This document shows positions 26,715 through 35,967 of a stretch of DNA of 64,000 nt, in pieces. A program made the translations under genes and the position numbers. Where the stretch lies: the NCBI GenBank assembly GCA_002070415.1, contig MWDF01000002.1:1-64000 (forward strand). The letters run 5' to 3'. Position 1 is the first letter of the stretch. Each line of letters begins with the position of its first letter. The DNA is from Firmicutes bacterium ADurb.Bin153 (lineage in GTDB: Bacteria > Bacillota > DTU025 > MWDF01). The notes under the pieces are model-generated. The model was given only the letters and a program-made list of their open reading frames with translations, searched no databases and had not been told where the DNA came from.

Positions 26715-27908
26715 TTGAAACTGGCAAAAAGGCTTGAAAGACTCGGTACCGAGAATGCGTTCGTCACTCTTGCCAAGGTCAACAAGCTTAGGGCGGAAGG
26801 TAAGGACATCATAGCTTTCAGCATCGGTGAGCCGGATTTCGACACACCAAGGAATATCATCGACAAGTGCCACGAGGCGCTGGACAAGGGGATGACCCAC
26901 TACACCCCTTCCGCGGGAATGCTGGATTTCCGCAAGTCCATAGCGAAGTACATCTCAAATACGCGCGGCATCGAGGTATCACCCGATGAAGTAGTCGTCG
27001 TACCCGGAGGAAAACCGATAATCTTCTATTCGATACTGGCATGCGTCGACGAGGGCGACGAGGTGCTCTACCCCAACCCGGGTTATCCGATCTACGAATC
27101 GGTTATCAATTTCGTTGGCGCCAAGGCCGTCCCGGTCCCGATCGAGGAGAGCAAGGGCTTCTCCATCGACGTCGACAAGCTTGAGAGGCTCATCACGCCC
27201 AAGACCACGTTCATGGTGATAAACAGCCCGCATAACCCCACGGGCGGCTCCATCCCCAGGAAGGACCTGGAAAAGATCGCCGAGCTGTGCATAAAGCATA
27301 ACATCACCGTGCTCTCCGACGAGATCTACTCGAGGCTGAAGTTCAGCGGCAAGCACGAGAGCATCGCGTCGATTCCCGGAATGAAGGAGAGGACGATCAT
27401 CCTCGACGGCATGTCGAAGACCTATGCGATGACCGGATGGAGGCTCGGCTACGGCGTCATGCCCAAGCATGTGGCCGAGGCTGTCGCGCAGTTGGTGACC
27501 AACGATGCTTCCTGTACGGCCACGTTCACCCAGATGGCCGGGATCGAAGCGCTCGAAGGGCCGCAAGACGGCGCCGAGAAGATGAAGAAAGTGTTCGCCG
27601 AGCGCAGGGAGATCATTGTCTCCGAGCTCAACAAGGTGCCGGGCTTCAAGTGCCACGTGCCGGACGGGGCCTTCTACGTGTTCCCGAACGTTACGGAAAC
27701 CTGCAGGCTGCTCGGCTGCAAAGATTCGAGGGAACTGGCCGACAGGCTGCTCTACGAGGTGGGTGTGGCGGTGCTGCCAAGGACCGCCTTCGGAGTGAAG
27801 AACGCGGACGAGAAGGAAGAATACATCAGGCTGTCGTATGCCACTTCCACTGAGAACATCATAAAGGGCATAGCGAGGATAGTCGACTACGTAAAAGCCA
27901 GGATATAA
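26715..27908 (+). CDS. class I PLP aminotransferase (aspartate aminotransferase-like)
   Basis: The 397-residue fold type I enzyme has SIGEPDFDTP, the NSPHNPTGGSI substrate loop, DEIYSRLKF, the PLP lysine in DGMSKTYAMTGWRLGY (Lys235), and the distal arginine in YIRLSYATS. It belongs to the I-gamma group that includes thermophilic aspartate aminotransferases; glutamate or aromatic donors cannot be excluded. The TTG start is strongly supported by GGAGGT at 26703-26708 with six bases spacing. The gene stands alone between a -10 box and a strong terminator. Confidence 0.88.
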   Translation: MKLAKRLERLGTENAFVTLAKVNKLRAEGKDIIAFSIGEPDFDTPRNIIDKCHEALDKGMTHYTPSAGMLDFRKSIAKYISNTRGIEVSPDEVVVVPGGKPIIFYSILACVDEGDEVLYPNPGYPIYESVINFVGAKAVPVPIEESKGFSIDVDKLERLITPKTTFMVINSPHNPTGGSIPRKDLEKIAELCIKHNITVLSDEIYSRLKFSGKHESIASIPGMKERTIILDGMSKTYAMTGWRLGYGVMPKHVAEAVAQLVTNDASCTATFTQMAGIEALEGPQDGAEKMKKVFAERREIIVSELNKVPGFKCHVPDGAFYVFPNVTETCRLLGCKDSRELADRLLYEVGVAVLPRTAFGVKNADEKEEYIRLSYATSTENIIKGIARIVDYVKARI

Positions 27909-27922
27909 TGGCATTCTCTATG

Positions 27923-27955
27923 AAGGGCCGCCGCAAGGCGGCCCTTGTCCTTTGC
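27923..27955 (+). terminator. rho-independent terminator after the aminotransferase gene
   Basis: AAGGGCCGCC (27923-27932), loop GCAA and GGCGGCCCTT (27937-27946) form a perfect 10-base stem, followed by GTCCTTTG. Confidence 0.8.
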
Positions 27956-27989
27956 GGGGGCCCGAAATAGCGCGAGCGCCCTGTTTTCA

Positions 27990-27998
27990 TGGTAAAAT
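27990..27998 (+). promoter_or_regulatory. extended -10 promoter of the MATE gene
   Basis: TGGTAAAAT forms an extended -10 box about 35 bases before the MATE start; no -35 box is recognised. Confidence 0.4.
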
Positions 27999-28032
27999 AC
28001 TGGTAGCCTATCCATCCGTAGAGGTATACTGC

Positions 28033-29430
28033 ATGGTTAAAAGGAACGTCAGGGACTTCACAGAAGGCAGCATCGTCTCGCATCTGGTGGCTTTTGCTGC
28101 GCCGATGCTGCTCGGAAACGTATTCCAGGCGCTTTACAGTACTGTCGATAGTTTCTGGGTCGGCAGGTTTCTGGGTGCGGAAGCCCTCGCCGCCGTATCC
28201 GTCGGTTTTCCGATAATCTTCGCCCTCACATCGCTTGCGATTGGGCTTACGATAGCGACCACGACACTTGTGTCGCAGAGCTTCGGTGCCAAGGACTATC
28301 CTCAGATAGCGCACATATCGGCCAATACGATCACGTTGCTGAGCATGCTCGGCATATTTTTCGCCTTCACGGGCTACATCTTCAGGAGTCAGCTGATACG
28401 GCTGGTGGGCACTCCGGCAGGCATAGAGGATATGGCTGTATCGTACCTCGGTATATGCAGCCTGGGCTTCCCCGTCGTTTACGCCTACAATGTGGCGGGC
28501 GCGATACTAAGAGGAGTAGGGGATTCGAGGACACCGCTCAATGCCCTTATAGTGGCGACTTTGATCAATATTGTCCTGGACCCCATCCTGATATTCGGCG
28601 TGGGCCCCGTCCCGGGGATGGGAGTGGCGGGAGCTGCGATAGCGACTATATTCGCCCAGCTGGTCGCGTCGGTAGTCGCACTGGCCGGCGTTTTCAGGAC
28701 GATATCCTTCAGGAGGAGATTCAAGGATTTCCTCAGGATAGACAGGCGCATCACGGGCCTCAGCTTCAAGATAGGCCTGCCTTCCGCGGTGCAGCAATCC
28801 CTGGTGTCCTTCGGCGCGATGGCCGTGGTTTCAATAGTAAACAAGTACGGCTTCGTAGAGGCCGCCGCCCTCGGCGTGGGAAACAGGCTAGACCAGTTCA
28901 CGCTGATGCCTGCCATGAGCTTGAGCACCGCGGTGAGCGCGCTCGTCGGGCAGAACCTTGGCGCAGGCAAGCTGGGCAGGGTGAAGGAGACGGTCGCGTC
29001 AGGGTGCAAGCTCTCCCTGGGGATAGCGATTTGCACTTTTGCGATAATGCAGCTGTTCCCGAGGGCGGTCTTCTCGCTGTTCACCAGGGATGCGGGCCTT
29101 CTGGATTCGGGAATAAGGTATTTGAGGTCCGTCTCGTTCATATACATCCCCATGTCCTTGCATTTCATACTGCAGGGCGTCATGAGGGGCGCGGGGGACA
29201 CGATGCCCACGATGCTGATCGCACTCGGGGCGCTCTGGCTCATAAGGCTGCCTTCGGCACTTGTGATGTCCGGCCCTCTGGGTTTGGGCATATCGGGCGT
29301 ATGGATGGCGTTTCCCATCAGCGGGACATTCACTCTGATAATGAACTACGCATATTACAAGCACGGCAGATGGGCCAGCAAGAAACTTGTCAGGCAAGAG
29401 GCTGTACAAGCAAGCCTAGACGATCTATAG
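28033..29430 (+). CDS. MATE-family efflux transporter
   Basis: The 465-residue protein has twelve predicted membrane helices in two six-helix halves. Family marks are PMLLGNVFQALYSTVDSFWVG near the start, the repeated GAGxxRGxGD-type motifs (AGAILRGVGDSRTP and QGVMRGAGDTMPT), and ALVGQNLGAGK at the start of the second half. It would export cationic drugs or metabolites with Na+ or H+. The ATG has GAGG eight bases upstream. It is followed after 12 bases by pepF and may be co-transcribed with it. Confidence 0.9.
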   Translation: MVKRNVRDFTEGSIVSHLVAFAAPMLLGNVFQALYSTVDSFWVGRFLGAEALAAVSVGFPIIFALTSLAIGLTIATTTLVSQSFGAKDYPQIAHISANTITLLSMLGIFFAFTGYIFRSQLIRLVGTPAGIEDMAVSYLGICSLGFPVVYAYNVAGAILRGVGDSRTPLNALIVATLINIVLDPILIFGVGPVPGMGVAGAAIATIFAQLVASVVALAGVFRTISFRRRFKDFLRIDRRITGLSFKIGLPSAVQQSLVSFGAMAVVSIVNKYGFVEAAALGVGNRLDQFTLMPAMSLSTAVSALVGQNLGAGKLGRVKETVASGCKLSLGIAICTFAIMQLFPRAVFSLFTRDAGLLDSGIRYLRSVSFIYIPMSLHFILQGVMRGAGDTMPTMLIALGALWLIRLPSALVMSGPLGLGISGVWMAFPISGTFTLIMNYAYYKHGRWASKKLVRQEAVQASLDDL

Positions 29431-29442
29431 GAGGTCATTCGC

Positions 29443-31248
29443 ATGGGGACGGAAGTAAGATCCATACCGACCAGGGACCAGGTGCCCGAGGAACTAAAAT
29501 GGAGGCTGGAGGACCTTTTCGCCAGCGACGCGGACTGTGAGAAGGACATGGCGAAGGCAAAGGATCTCTCCGACAGGCTGTCAGGTTTCAAGGACAGAGT
29601 CGGAGAATCGGCGGCCACCCTCAAGGAGTGCATAGAAGTCGCCCTCGAAGTGGGCGATACGGTAGAGGCGTGCTATACGTACTCGAAGATGAGGCAGGAC
29701 GAGGATACCTCCGTGCCGAAGTACCAGGACTTGCAGGGCCGGGCCTCTGCGCTCGCGGTCCAGGTGAGAAGCGCCAGCGCCTTCTTCGAGCCCGAGCTCA
29801 TTGCGATCCCCGACGAGACGCTCGACCGGTTCTATATGGAAGAGCCCGCTCTTTCGGACTATAAGCATATGATCGAGGATGTCAGGAGGAAGAAGGAGCA
29901 CACTCTCAACTCCGCCGAGGAGAAGATAGTCGCCATGGCAGGCGAGGTGGGCAAGGGCGCCAGCAACATATACACTATGCTGAACAACGCGGACATCAAG
30001 TTCCCCGAGATTGAAGACGAGAAGGGCAACAAGGTGGAGCTGACCAAGGGCCGCTATATAACGTTCATGGAAAGCAAGGACCGCAGGGTCAGGGAGCGGG
30101 CCTTCGAGGCGATGTACGATACCTACGGAGCCCTCATAAACACCATCGGGGCGAACCTGGACACGGAGGTCAAGAAGAACATCTTCAACTCCAGGGTCAG
30201 GAAATACGGCAATGCCATGAGCGCGTCGCTTGACAGGAACAACATACCGACGAAGGCGTACGAGAACAACATCAAGGCCGTAAGGAGCAGGATCGGCCTG
30301 CTGCAGAGGTACATGGCGCTCAGGAAGAAGCTCCTTGGCGTGGACAAGCTCCACATGTGGGATCTCTACGTCCCCATGATAGACAACGTAGAGATGAAGG
30401 TGCCTTATGAAGAGGCGGTCAGTACGGTAAAAGAGGCAGTAAGGCCCCTCGGAAAGGAATACTCAGAGGTCTTGGCGAAAGGGCTCGACGGCAGGTGGGT
30501 GGACGTAGTCGAAAGCAAGGGCAAGCGTTCCGGGGCATACTCCTGGGGAAGCAGGAAAGCCCACCCTTACGTGCTCATGAACTGGCAGGACAATATCAAC
30601 AACGTATTCACGCTGGCCCATGAGATGGGACACGCCATGCATTCATGGTATACATGGAAGACCCAGCCCGTGCAATATTCGGATTACCCGATATTCCTCG
30701 CCGAGGTCGCTTCTACCTTCAACGAGGCGCTGCTCAACGACTACCTCCTTAAGAAGATAACGGACAAGGGCGAGCGCATGTACCTGCTCAACCACTACCT
30801 GGAGGAATTCAGGGGCACGGTATTCAGGCAGACGATGTTCTCGGAGTTCGAAAGGCAGATACACGAGGCCGTAGAGAATGGGGAGGCGCTTACAGCAAGT
30901 TCGCTCTCCGACATCTACCATGGCCTGAACAGGCAGTACTTCGAACCGGAGGTCAAAGTCGACAAGAAGATAAGCCTTGAGTGGGCAAGGATACCGCACT
31001 TCTACATGAACTTCTACGTGTTTCAGTACAGCACCGGCTTCTGCGCCGCCCTGGCTCTGGCGAAGAAGGTACTGGCAGGGACTGAAGGAGCGCGTGAGAA
31101 GTACATAGAATTCCTGTCATCGGGCTCCTCCGATTATGCGATAAACCTGCTTGCTAAGGCCGGCGTGGACATGACGACGGAGAAACCGATCAACGATGCG
31201 CTCGATGTGTTCGAAGGACTCCTGAACGAGATGGAGGCCTTGGTCTAG
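29443..31248 (+). CDS. pepF: oligoendopeptidase F (M3B metallopeptidase)
   Basis: The 601-residue cytoplasmic zinc peptidase degrades oligopeptides of about 7-17 residues. The helix LAHEMGHAMHSWYT contains HExxH (residues 393-397), and the third ligand glutamate is in FLAEVASTFNEALL. The N-terminal helical lobe and the total length fit PepF. AGGAGGT lies nine bases before the ATG. It starts a run of genes that includes a second peptidase (PepT) and sits near the oligopeptide importer genes. Confidence 0.93.
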   Translation: MGTEVRSIPTRDQVPEELKWRLEDLFASDADCEKDMAKAKDLSDRLSGFKDRVGESAATLKECIEVALEVGDTVEACYTYSKMRQDEDTSVPKYQDLQGRASALAVQVRSASAFFEPELIAIPDETLDRFYMEEPALSDYKHMIEDVRRKKEHTLNSAEEKIVAMAGEVGKGASNIYTMLNNADIKFPEIEDEKGNKVELTKGRYITFMESKDRRVRERAFEAMYDTYGALINTIGANLDTEVKKNIFNSRVRKYGNAMSASLDRNNIPTKAYENNIKAVRSRIGLLQRYMALRKKLLGVDKLHMWDLYVPMIDNVEMKVPYEEAVSTVKEAVRPLGKEYSEVLAKGLDGRWVDVVESKGKRSGAYSWGSRKAHPYVLMNWQDNINNVFTLAHEMGHAMHSWYTWKTQPVQYSDYPIFLAEVASTFNEALLNDYLLKKITDKGERMYLLNHYLEEFRGTVFRQTMFSEFERQIHEAVENGEALTASSLSDIYHGLNRQYFEPEVKVDKKISLEWARIPHFYMNFYVFQYSTGFCAALALAKKVLAGTEGAREKYIEFLSSGSSDYAINLLAKAGVDMTTEKPINDALDVFEGLLNEMEALV

Positions 31249-31301
31249 CGAGTTAATACGGGGAGGAGAGTCTGCGGACTAGAAGTGCGAGGTGGCCTGC
31301 G

Positions 31302-32279
31302 ATGCCCGCGAACCTTACCCCGCAATACCAGGAAGCCGAAGATGCCTACAAAGCGGCTGTGACCAATGAGGAAAGGTTGGCCGCCTTGGAAGCGATGCTC
31401 GCCCACATCCCGAAGCACAAAGGCACGGAGAAGATGCAGGCGGACATAAAGAAGAAGCTGTCCAAGCTGAGGGCCGAGATAATCGAGGAGAGGGGAAGGA
31501 AGGGCGGCAAGGTGGATCCGTACAGGGTCCAGAAGGAAGGAGCCGCGCAGGCATTCATCATAGGGCCGGCAAATTCCGGGAAGTCATCAATCGTAGGATG
31601 GCTCACGAATGCGAAAGTAGTCATCGCCGAGTATCCCTTCTCCACTTCGGTGCCTGTATCCGGCATGATGCAGTACGAGGACATCAGGATGCAGCTCGTA
31701 GACACCCCTCCGATAATCATGGAGGATCCCGTATCATCATTGTTCTCCAACGCCAGGCTTTGTGACGTTTTGATAGTGGTGCTAGACGCCTCCGACCAAT
31801 CCTCGGTGTATCTACTTGACGGATTGGTGGAGTTGCTCAAGGAGAAGAAGACCCTGGTGGATTCCACGGATGCGTCAGGGGCGGGGATAACGAAAGACAG
31901 GCTCCTCATAGTGGCGAACAAGATCGACCTCGGGCAGGCAAGGGAGAACCTGGCCGTTATGATGGAACTGCTCCCGGACTACGAGTACCTCGCATGCTCG
32001 GCCTTAAGCGGAGAGGGTATGCCCCGCATCCCGGAAACGGTCTTCGAAAAGGCCCGGATAGTGAGGGTATACGCAAAACCGCCCGGAGGCAGGCTGGAGA
32101 GGAAGGACCCTTTCATAGTGAAGCGCGGCGCCACGGTTGAAGACGTGGCCGGCGTCATACATAAACAGTTGCAGCACAGCTTCAAGAACGCCAGGCTGTG
32201 GGGCTCGTCGAAGTATTCCGGACAATCCGTCCCAAGGGACTATCCTGTCCTGGACGGGGACATAATCGAGTTCAGCTGA
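31302..32279 (+). CDS. DRG/Obg-type GTPase with C-terminal TGS domain
   Basis: The 325-residue protein has an N-terminal helical part (LEAMLAHIPKHKGTEKMQ) like the one in archaeal and eukaryotic DRG GTPases. The G domain follows with G1 GPANSGKSS, Obg-like YPFSTSVPVSG, G3 VDTPP and G4 NKID, and a TGS domain (about residues 265-325, DPFIVKRGATVEDVA) ends the protein. DRG proteins bind ribosomes and regulate translation; the role of the bacterial relatives is not settled. It differs from Obg and YchF, which have other N- or C-terminal parts. The ATG has GAGGTGG upstream. It lies between two peptidase genes. Confidence 0.85.
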   Translation: MPANLTPQYQEAEDAYKAAVTNEERLAALEAMLAHIPKHKGTEKMQADIKKKLSKLRAEIIEERGRKGGKVDPYRVQKEGAAQAFIIGPANSGKSSIVGWLTNAKVVIAEYPFSTSVPVSGMMQYEDIRMQLVDTPPIIMEDPVSSLFSNARLCDVLIVVLDASDQSSVYLLDGLVELLKEKKTLVDSTDASGAGITKDRLLIVANKIDLGQARENLAVMMELLPDYEYLACSALSGEGMPRIPETVFEKARIVRVYAKPPGGRLERKDPFIVKRGATVEDVAGVIHKQLQHSFKNARLWGSSKYSGQSVPRDYPVLDGDIIEFS

Positions 32280-32325
32280 TGCCAAGCCGATGTCTTTCGG
32301 CTCGGATCGAAAAGGAGTGTAACTG

Positions 32326-33570
32326 ATGGACATCAAGGCCCTTCTGGAAGAGAGGATCGAAGACAAGTTCATAAGATACTGCCTCGTGGATACGACCAGC
32401 GTGGTAGGCAAGGACAAGACGCCAAGCAGCGAAGGCCAGTGGACGCTGGCAAGGATGCTTGCCGACGAGCTCAGGGTACTTGGGGTCGCGGACGTTACCG
32501 TAACCGACAAATGCTTCGTTATCGGCAGGATACCTTCCAACGTTGAAGGCAACCCGCCGGCGGTCGGTTTCATGGCACACATGGACACCGTGGAGGGCGT
32601 GCCCGGAAACGACATCCGGCCCATCATCCACAGGAAGTGGGACGGCTCTCCCATCAAGCTGCTAGAAGGAGTCGAACTCGGCCTTCATACAAGCCCCGAG
32701 CTACGCTATGCGATAGGCATGGATATCGTGACGTCGGACGGCAGGACTCTGCTAGGCACTGACGACAAAGCCGGCATAGCCCAGATCATGCACGCAATCT
32801 GCCTGCTTGCGAAGGATAAGAGCAAAAAACACGGGGATGTTTGGATTGCGTTCACACCGGACGAGGAAGGTGCGAACGGGATAGAGCATTTCCCCGTCGA
32901 CATATTCGGCGCGAAGAGGGCCTATACGATTGACGGCGGGATAATCGGAGATTTCCAGGACGAGACGTTCACGGCCGTAAACGGCCAGATGAAGATATAC
33001 GGCCTGTCCAACCACCCCGGAACGGCAAGGGGCAGGATGACGAACGCGGTCCACCTCATGGCCGAGGTAATAAGCATGATACCTGCGGGCGAGAGGCCTG
33101 AGACAACTTCGGATAGGGAGGGTTTCATACACCCGACCGACATGGCCGGTGATGTCGAGACGGCGAGCTGCCGTTTCATAATAAGGGACTTCGAGATGGA
33201 CAAGGTGCTTAAAAGGGAGAAGTCATTCGTGGAGGCGGCCAGGGCCATAATCTCCATGTACAAGGGGGCGCGCCTCGAATGGCAGAGCGAGATAAGCTAC
33301 AAGAACATGAAGGAAGTCCTGGACAAGGAACCTCGCATTTCAGGCCTTGCTAGGAGAGCGATTGAAGAAGAGGGCTTGAAGCTGGACGAAAGGCCGATCA
33401 GAGGGGGCACGGACGGCTCCAGGCTCAGCTATATGGGCATACTTACGCCCAATCTGTTCACCGGAGGCAGCGATTCCCACAGCAGGAACGAGTGGGCCTG
33501 CGTGCAATGGATGGAAAGCGGCAGCAACGTGCTTATAAGGCTCATGGGACTCTGGGCCGAGGAGAAGTGA
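32326..33570 (+). CDS. pepT: tripeptide aminopeptidase (peptidase T)
   Basis: The 414-residue M20 metalloenzyme removes N-terminal residues from tripeptides. Zinc and catalytic segments are GFMAHMDTVEGVPG, LGTDDKAGIAQIM, FTPDEEGANG and RGGTDGSRLSYMG, and the C-terminal HSRNEW contains a ligand histidine. AAGGAGTG precedes the ATG. With pepF upstream and oppABC-type genes further on, it can finish degradation of imported peptides. Confidence 0.94.
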   Translation: MDIKALLEERIEDKFIRYCLVDTTSVVGKDKTPSSEGQWTLARMLADELRVLGVADVTVTDKCFVIGRIPSNVEGNPPAVGFMAHMDTVEGVPGNDIRPIIHRKWDGSPIKLLEGVELGLHTSPELRYAIGMDIVTSDGRTLLGTDDKAGIAQIMHAICLLAKDKSKKHGDVWIAFTPDEEGANGIEHFPVDIFGAKRAYTIDGGIIGDFQDETFTAVNGQMKIYGLSNHPGTARGRMTNAVHLMAEVISMIPAGERPETTSDREGFIHPTDMAGDVETASCRFIIRDFEMDKVLKREKSFVEAARAIISMYKGARLEWQSEISYKNMKEVLDKEPRISGLARRAIEEEGLKLDERPIRGGTDGSRLSYMGILTPNLFTGGSDSHSRNEWACVQWMESGSNVLIRLMGLWAEEK

Positions 33571-33576
33571 GCGAAT

Positions 33577-34488
33577 TTGGGCATCGGGCCTGAGATAACC
33601 GAATACTCGGATTGCAGGATATGCCCCAGGGAATGCGGAGCCGACAGAAATGCCGGCTCCTATGGATATTGCATGTCCGGGGTGTTGCCGAGGATAGCGC
33701 AATACAGCCCCCACAGATGGGAAGAGCCGCCTATCAGCGGGACTAAGGGGTCCGGGACGGTCTTTTTCTCGGGATGCAACCTGAAGTGCGTCTATTGTCA
33801 GAATATGGAAATAACCCGCATGGAGACGGGCCTGCAAGTGGACGTAGAAGGGCTCATCGCAATATTCCTCGAGCTGGGTAGGACTTGCCACAATATAAAC
33901 CTGGTCACTTCAGCGCACTTTTTACCGACGGTGGCAAGGGCAATAACCGAGGCGAAGGAACAGGGGCTTTCGGTGCCAATAGTGTACAACACCAGCTCAT
34001 ATGAGAAGCAGTCGGCGATTAGGGCCCTAAGAGGGCTGGTAGACATATACTTACCGGATATCAAGTATCACTCTTCAAGGTTGGGCAAGGTGCTCTCCAA
34101 CGCACCTGACTATTTCGACGTGGCGTCGGCGGCAGTGAAAGAGATGCTCGAGCAGGTAGGCCACCTGGAGACAGATGATGAGGGGATAGCTAAGAAAGGG
34201 CTCCTTATAAGGCACCTGGTTATACCCGGCGAGATTGAGGATTCCTTCAGGATATTGGAGTGGATAAGGGAGAACATGGGCAAGTATGCCCACCTGAGCA
34301 TAATGTCCCAGTACACGCCGGAATACGTAAAAGACAAGGGTTCCCCTTATGCCAGGAGGATAACACCGCAAGAGTACGAAGCAGTTCTCAACAAGGCCGT
34401 CGATCTCGGCTTATGCAACGTGTTCGCCCAGGATATGTCATCGTCTTCCACGTATTATGTCCCGGATTTCGACCAGCTGCGTAGATAA
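33577..34488 (+). CDS. radical SAM protein, PflX-like (pyruvate formate-lyase activase-related)
   Basis: The 303-residue protein carries the radical SAM cluster motif GCNLKCVYCQNMEIT (CxxxCxxC) around residue 70 and a cysteine-rich N-terminus (CRICPRECGADRNAGSYGYC), as in the uncharacterised PflX group (COG1313). Members resemble glycyl-radical activases, but no glycyl-radical enzyme is encoded here. The TTG start lies six bases after the pepT stop; AGGAG within pepT is 11 bases away, so translation is probably coupled. The reaction is unknown. Confidence 0.8.
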   Translation: MGIGPEITEYSDCRICPRECGADRNAGSYGYCMSGVLPRIAQYSPHRWEEPPISGTKGSGTVFFSGCNLKCVYCQNMEITRMETGLQVDVEGLIAIFLELGRTCHNINLVTSAHFLPTVARAITEAKEQGLSVPIVYNTSSYEKQSAIRALRGLVDIYLPDIKYHSSRLGKVLSNAPDYFDVASAAVKEMLEQVGHLETDDEGIAKKGLLIRHLVIPGEIEDSFRILEWIRENMGKYAHLSIMSQYTPEYVKDKGSPYARRITPQEYEAVLNKAVDLGLCNVFAQDMSSSSTYYVPDFDQLRR

Positions 34489-34539
34489 CCATCCATTCGA
34501 TACGAGACATCAGCATTAAGGGGAATTGGTTGGCATGCT

Positions 34540-34565
34540 CCGAGGCGGGATAATCGCCTCGGAGG
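34540..34565 (+). promoter_or_regulatory. hairpin overlapping the ribosome site of the ABC ATPase gene
   Basis: CCGAGGCG (34540-34547) pairs perfectly with CGCCTCGG (34555-34562) around a seven-base loop. The last two bases of the right arm are the first two of the GGAGG ribosome site (34561-34565). It could limit translation of the next gene or act as a weak end to the preceding operon; it has no T-run. Confidence 0.5.
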
Positions 34566-34574
34566 TTGATTCTG

Positions 34575-35213
34575 ATGCACTATATCGTCCTTGACGGTGT
34601 CTGTTTCTATTACCGCGATATCTGGGGAAGGCGGAAGAACGAGGGCATCACGGATGTGAGCGTGTCGCTAGAACAGGGCATGGTGACAAGCCTGCTCGGG
34701 GTGAACGGCAGCGGCAAATCAACGATAATAAAGCTCCTTCTGGGATTCGCCTATCCTACGATGGGCAGGGTATACCGATCCGAGGATATGAGATTCTCAT
34801 ATATCGGCGACGGGGGACGCAACCTCTACTCGCACATGAGCCTTGAAGAGAATGTCAGATATTCGTACGCATTAAGGGGAATTGCCTTTAGGAATGGCCT
34901 TAAGGAGGAGCTGGGGCGGTTATCAAGGCTGTTTGGATTGATCGACAACGGCATGAAAGTATCGGCGATGTCTAGGGGCATGAGGCAGAAGGCCGCCATA
35001 ATATGCGCGCTGCTACTGCCGCATGACTTTCTCATCGCCGATGAGCCGACACTTGGCTTGGACTGGCCTTCGCAGATGGAATTCGAAGCGATACTAAGGT
35101 GCGAGGTCGGCCTCGGCAGGGGTGTATGCCTGTCTACCAATGATTTGCCCATGGCCCAAAGGGTATCCGACAGCATGATGTTCGTCGAGGGCGGAAGGCT
35201 CGTCAAGAGGTGA
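34575..35213 (+). CDS. ABC transporter ATP-binding protein (ABC-2 type exporter)
   Basis: The 212-residue ATPase has Walker A LGVNGSGKST, a signature that departs from LSGGQ (SAMSRGMRQKAAI), Walker B FLIADEPTLGLD, and SLSTND-like switch residues (CLSTNDLPMAQR) in place of the usual H-loop histidine. Degenerate signatures of this kind are common in small ABC-2 export ATPases. GGAGG is nine bases before the ATG. The permease follows after six bases. Substrate unknown; there is no nearby peptide precursor gene. Confidence 0.82.
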   Translation: MHYIVLDGVCFYYRDIWGRRKNEGITDVSVSLEQGMVTSLLGVNGSGKSTIIKLLLGFAYPTMGRVYRSEDMRFSYIGDGGRNLYSHMSLEENVRYSYALRGIAFRNGLKEELGRLSRLFGLIDNGMKVSAMSRGMRQKAAIICALLLPHDFLIADEPTLGLDWPSQMEFEAILRCEVGLGRGVCLSTNDLPMAQRVSDSMMFVEGGRLVKR

Positions 35214-35219
35214 TGGTCC

Positions 35220-35954
35220 ATGAGATTGATAGGTTTTGAGATGTTATCGATGTTAAGGAGAAGGATCAAGAATCCGCTGGGCCTCGCCTTCGAGGGGATG
35301 ATGGTGGGTTGTTTCCTGCTTCTGATCGAAAGAGTACTCGAGAATGCGGGAGATATGGCAATAGCAACAAGGCAGGTCATGTTCATCTCGTCCGTACTTG
35401 CACTGCCTGCTTTGCAGGGATTATACAGGATGTTGTCCGAGGAGCTCTCGTCGGGGACTGCGGAAACGCTGTTCCAAGTCGACAAAGGCCCTCTGGTGGC
35501 ACTTATTGCAAGGGATGTGAGCTCTGTTTCGTCGATGGCCCTGATTCTGCCGTTCGTACTTGTTCCGATGCGTTTCTCGAGGTGTTTCGATATGTCGTTA
35601 TACGTAAGGTACACCGCTCCGATACTGATGATGAGGTTGGGAATGCTTGGGATGGGCACGATTCTGGGTTCACTTACTTTGATGTTCAGAAAGACAGCTG
35701 CCGTAGTGAATGTCTCCAGCATAATAATGGTTACGACCTCGCTCGGGGTCGGTATCGGCAAGGGCTTCCTTAACAGTTTTGCTATGATGACGCCAAACGG
35801 ACTCCTGGCAGTGATGATGCAGAACGGAAGAAAACCCTCGAGTATGATTCTTCCGCTGGCCCTAGTATCGGCGCTATGGATTGCCCTCGGGCTTATGGCT
35901 TATAATTTCACAATAAGAAGGGCGAAGAGATTCGGCTTCCTTATAAGTAATTAG
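35220..35954 (+). CDS. ABC-2 type membrane permease
   Basis: The 244-residue hydrophobic protein has about six membrane helices (for example VMFISSVLALPALQGLY and LALVSALWIALGLMAY) and a cytoplasmic N-terminus with basic residues. It matches the ABC-2 permease layout by position and length rather than by a strong motif. It is translated right after the ATPase gene, so the two should form one exporter. Confidence 0.72.
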   Translation: MRLIGFEMLSMLRRRIKNPLGLAFEGMMVGCFLLLIERVLENAGDMAIATRQVMFISSVLALPALQGLYRMLSEELSSGTAETLFQVDKGPLVALIARDVSSVSSMALILPFVLVPMRFSRCFDMSLYVRYTAPILMMRLGMLGMGTILGSLTLMFRKTAAVVNVSSIIMVTTSLGVGIGKGFLNSFAMMTPNGLLAVMMQNGRKPSSMILPLALVSALWIALGLMAYNFTIRRAKRFGFLISN

Positions 35955-35967
35955 CTCGAGGTGCTAA

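Noticed and set aside
34513-34884. A 16-base direct repeat GCATTAAGGGGAATTG in the gap before and inside the ABC ATPase gene
   Set aside because: One chance pair of identical 16-mers is roughly expected in 64 kb; no longer match or target duplication supports an element.
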